From an uncultured Sphingomonadaceae bacterium (GTDB lineage Bacteria > Pseudomonadota > Alphaproteobacteria > Sphingomonadales > Sphingomonadaceae), in NCBI GenBank assembly GCA_902806235.1, contig CADCVW010000067.1, positions 1-54,130 on the forward strand: 54,130 nt of DNA. The letters run 5' to 3'. A program made the position numbers and the translations under genes. Shown here in pieces: positions 52,695 through 54,130 of the stretch. Below the pieces are notes generated by a model, which was not told the origin of the DNA, did not search any database, and was given only the letters and a program-made list of their open reading frames with translations. Within the stretch, counting starts at the first letter, position 1, and every line of letters begins with the position of its first letter.

Positions 52695-53006
52695 CATGCC
52701 CTCATCGCGAACTTCTGACGGCCACCCAACGCACGCCTCACGCGACCTTTCCACCGTCGCGACCCTCCTCGGCACCCCCTTGCGCGATTGGTAAGTGGCG
52801 CTCCATTGGTCACGAGCCGAATTTTGATGGGTGTCTGCATATGGGCAGCCGGACCGTTAACGTGGTCGTCCGACACTGGGTCGTCTGCCCTGGAACTGCC
52901 CTACAGCGGGTGGCTACTCTCACTTGTGGTCGCTTCTACAGCTTTCACGAGCTTAGCACTTAGATGGCGTGAGCGGGGCCATCCAACCTCGACCACCAGC
53001 GCGGCG
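52695..53006. other. Non-coding gap, nothing recognised
   Basis: About 310 bases between two minus-strand genes. Open frames are short and lack ribosome binding sites and recognisable motifs. Confidence 0.45.
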
Positions 53007-53423
53007 TTACCTTCCAGGGCCACCAGCACGGGCGCTTACCGATCTGGCGTGGGTGCGCTCCCGCCTGAACAGCGGCATATATTCCGCGAATGGGGCGTCG
53101 ACGATCAGCATGCCCAAAGGCATTCCTTTGGCGACCAGGGCCGCTTTCACCGCTTCACCGCGCAACCGGGACAACTCGAGATTGTAGTCCTCCGGCCCGG
53201 GAGCGTCTGCGTAACTACCCAGCTTCCAAGTTGGCTTGGCACCCGCACGGCCCCTAGCCCAAGCCGCCGCGATGCTATCAACATCTCTCCTCGCCCAACC
53301 GGGCACCTTCGCACTTCCTTCTTCAAAGAAGATCACGGGAGGATCACAGATAACAACGGGGGGCAACGACGGCGGCAGCGTTCCTTGTGCAGCGACGGCC
53401 GCAAGTAGGTGAAGGACCATCAA
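53007..53423 (-). CDS. Secreted OmpA-like domain protein
   Basis: 138 residues with N-terminal hydrophobic start (MMVLHLLAAVAAQG). The segment PPVIFFEEGSAKVPGWARRD then a long helix, then KLGSYADAPGPEDYNLELSR and LRGEAVKAALVAKGMP follows the OmpA C-terminal pattern ('I.F...S..L', 'G..D......N..LS..RA..V...L...G'). The usual peptidoglycan-binding Asp and Arg are at YADAPGP...NLELSRLRGEA. It ends shortly after the motif. Periplasmic, possibly cell-wall associated. The two initial ATGs are equivalent. Confidence 0.65.
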   Translation of the reverse strand: MMVLHLLAAVAAQGTLPPSLPPVVICDPPVIFFEEGSAKVPGWARRDVDSIAAAWARGRAGAKPTWKLGSYADAPGPEDYNLELSRLRGEAVKAALVAKGMPLGMLIVDAPFAEYMPLFRRERTHARSVSARAGGPGR

Positions 53424-53479
53424 CGACCTTCTATGGGCTGCGCATCAGATTGCAGCGTTGTGTAAGGCGATGGTTGCAC

Positions 53480-53503
53480 TTCCGCTATAGATCGACAGCG
53501 GAC
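53480..53503. repeat. Dispersed 24-bp palindrome, degenerate copy
   Basis: TTCCGC, TATAGATCGACA, GCGGAC. One arm mismatch; same 24-bp geometry as the other copies. Confidence 0.5.
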
Positions 53504-53560
53504 CTTTGATCAGCGGCTGATTTCGAACTGAGACACTACCAAAACATGCCAGCACCTGAT

Positions 53561-53584
53561 GTCCGCAATGTGTCGAAAGCGGAC
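53561..53584. repeat. Dispersed 24-bp palindrome
   Basis: GTCCGC, AATGTGTCGAAA, GCGGAC. It is the reverse complement of the copy at 14133 with one mismatch, 39 kb away. Confidence 0.75.
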
Positions 53585-53682
53585 CGCCGCCGCAAAGGTT
53601 GGCCGAGGGTAGAAGCGGATCCGCACTCCCGGGACTTCGCTTCGCTTCCGACCCGGACAGGCGTAGGACATGACGTACTGCC

Positions 53683-54130
53683 ATGCTCGACCGCGTGCCC
53701 AACCTGGGACTGCTCCTCTACGTGCTGTTTCTGGTCGTGCCTGCGGCCAAGGGGTTGCGCTCCGGACGGCTGAAGGCCGGCAGCAAGGTGTACGACCGCG
53801 ATGATCAACCGGTGGAGTTCTGGTGCCGCGTCGCTTACGCGGCGCTCGGCCTCGCCGTGGTGGCTTGGCACGTCGCGGAGCTTCCCGCCGACCTGACCAA
53901 CCACGCCGTTCGGGTCACATTGTTCTACATCGTCGGCTTGCCAACGGCGTATCTACTGATCCACGCCCTGCGGACCGGAACAGCGAGCCTTGGTCGATCC
54001 AGATTCGATCGCGGGGCGGCGGGCGGTGGTTACTGGGCTTTGTTACTGGGCTACGCTGCACTCCTCAACGCCAGCCTGTGGTTCCCGCTTGAGCCGTTCG
54101 CGCAGCAACCGACATCGTACGCGCGGGTTG
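53683..54130 (+). CDS. Membrane protein, 3' end outside the window
   Basis: The frame is open from the ATG at 53683 to the window edge. It encodes LGLLLYVLFLVVPAAKGLRS, then VAYAALGLAVVAWHVAELPA, LFYIVGLPTAYLLIHALRTG and YWALLLGYAALLNASLWFPL: four hydrophobic segments of an integral membrane protein. No family recognised. The ribosome binding site is poor, so the start is provisional. Confidence 0.5.
   Translation, partial: MLDRVPNLGLLLYVLFLVVPAAKGLRSGRLKAGSKVYDRDDQPVEFWCRVAYAALGLAVVAWHVAELPADLTNHAVRVTLFYIVGLPTAYLLIHALRTGTASLGRSRFDRGAAGGGYWALLLGYAALLNASLWFPLEPFAQQPTSYARV

Overview
The window looks like a chromosomal segment of an alphaproteobacterium of the order Sphingomonadales. The evidence is high-GC coding with extreme third-position bias, a VPEP-type PEP-CTERM remnant, DUF465-like and DUF6961-like small proteins, a TonB-receptor-rich catabolic region, and an SOS box of the alphaproteobacterial form GTTC-N7-GTTC in front of imuA. 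No phage or plasmid backbone is visible. The DNA is gene-dense but unusually rich in broken genes.

Region 1 (1-9 kb): nitroreductase; a coupled SGNH hydrolase and alpha/beta hydrolase pair preceded by a 23-codon ORF with a strong ribosome binding site and a terminator; SelO; a DUF1993 protein; a quinol-monooxygenase-like protein; and a large secreted amidohydrolase. Region 2 (9-20.8 kb) is accessory and eroded. It holds a DNA methylase remnant, a P450 gene broken by one stop codon, a three-gene small-protein operon, an OxyR-like regulator without the peroxidatic cysteine, a zinc-ribbon pseudogene, an ABA4-like membrane protein, a GNAT, a 1115-residue SGNH-RTX exoprotein, remnants of a second imuA-imuB locus fused to a PEP-CTERM remnant, DUF5681 debris, an XRE regulator with one stop, and a tRNA-Pro-like 3' half. 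Eight copies of a 24-bp palindrome are scattered here and near the right end.

Region 3 (20.9-36.4 kb) is the most coherent unit. It carries a LysR regulator, DgcN-type D-glutamate N-acetyltransferase, DgcA-type N-acetyl-glutamate racemase (frameshifted), exported N-acyl-D-amino-acid deacylase and a DAACS acidic amino acid transporter, mostly in overlapping frames. These are followed by a PBP4-type D,D-carboxypeptidase, a serine beta-lactamase-fold hydrolase, a TonB-dependent receptor, a lipoprotein-type Ntn amidase of the penicillin acylase family, and a diaminopimelate decarboxylase. Read together this looks like salvage of peptidoglycan stem-peptide components (D-Ala, D-Glu, meso-DAP) or other N-acyl/D-amino acid material; that reading is inference. 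The transporter has lost the usual sodium-site residues but keeps the acidic-substrate arginine.

Region 4 (36.5-46.3 kb): a PQQ-type sugar dehydrogenase, a secreted beta-propeller protein, a GST, a 38-residue membrane microprotein, and the complete SOS mutasome operon imuA-imuB-dnaE2 with a translationally coupled 104-residue ORF at its end. A C-terminal SRAP remnant lies divergently across the SOS box. Region 5 (46.3-54.1 kb): membrane protein, VOC protein, GH97 and glucokinase stubs, a run of small secreted or membrane proteins (excalibur, DUF6961-like, TM protein, lipoprotein), an exported DRGH nuclease coupled to an 82-residue partner, a second zinc-ribbon pseudogene, a YdeI/OmdA-type protein, a proline-iminopeptidase-like hydrolase, an OmpA-like secreted protein and a truncated membrane protein at the edge.
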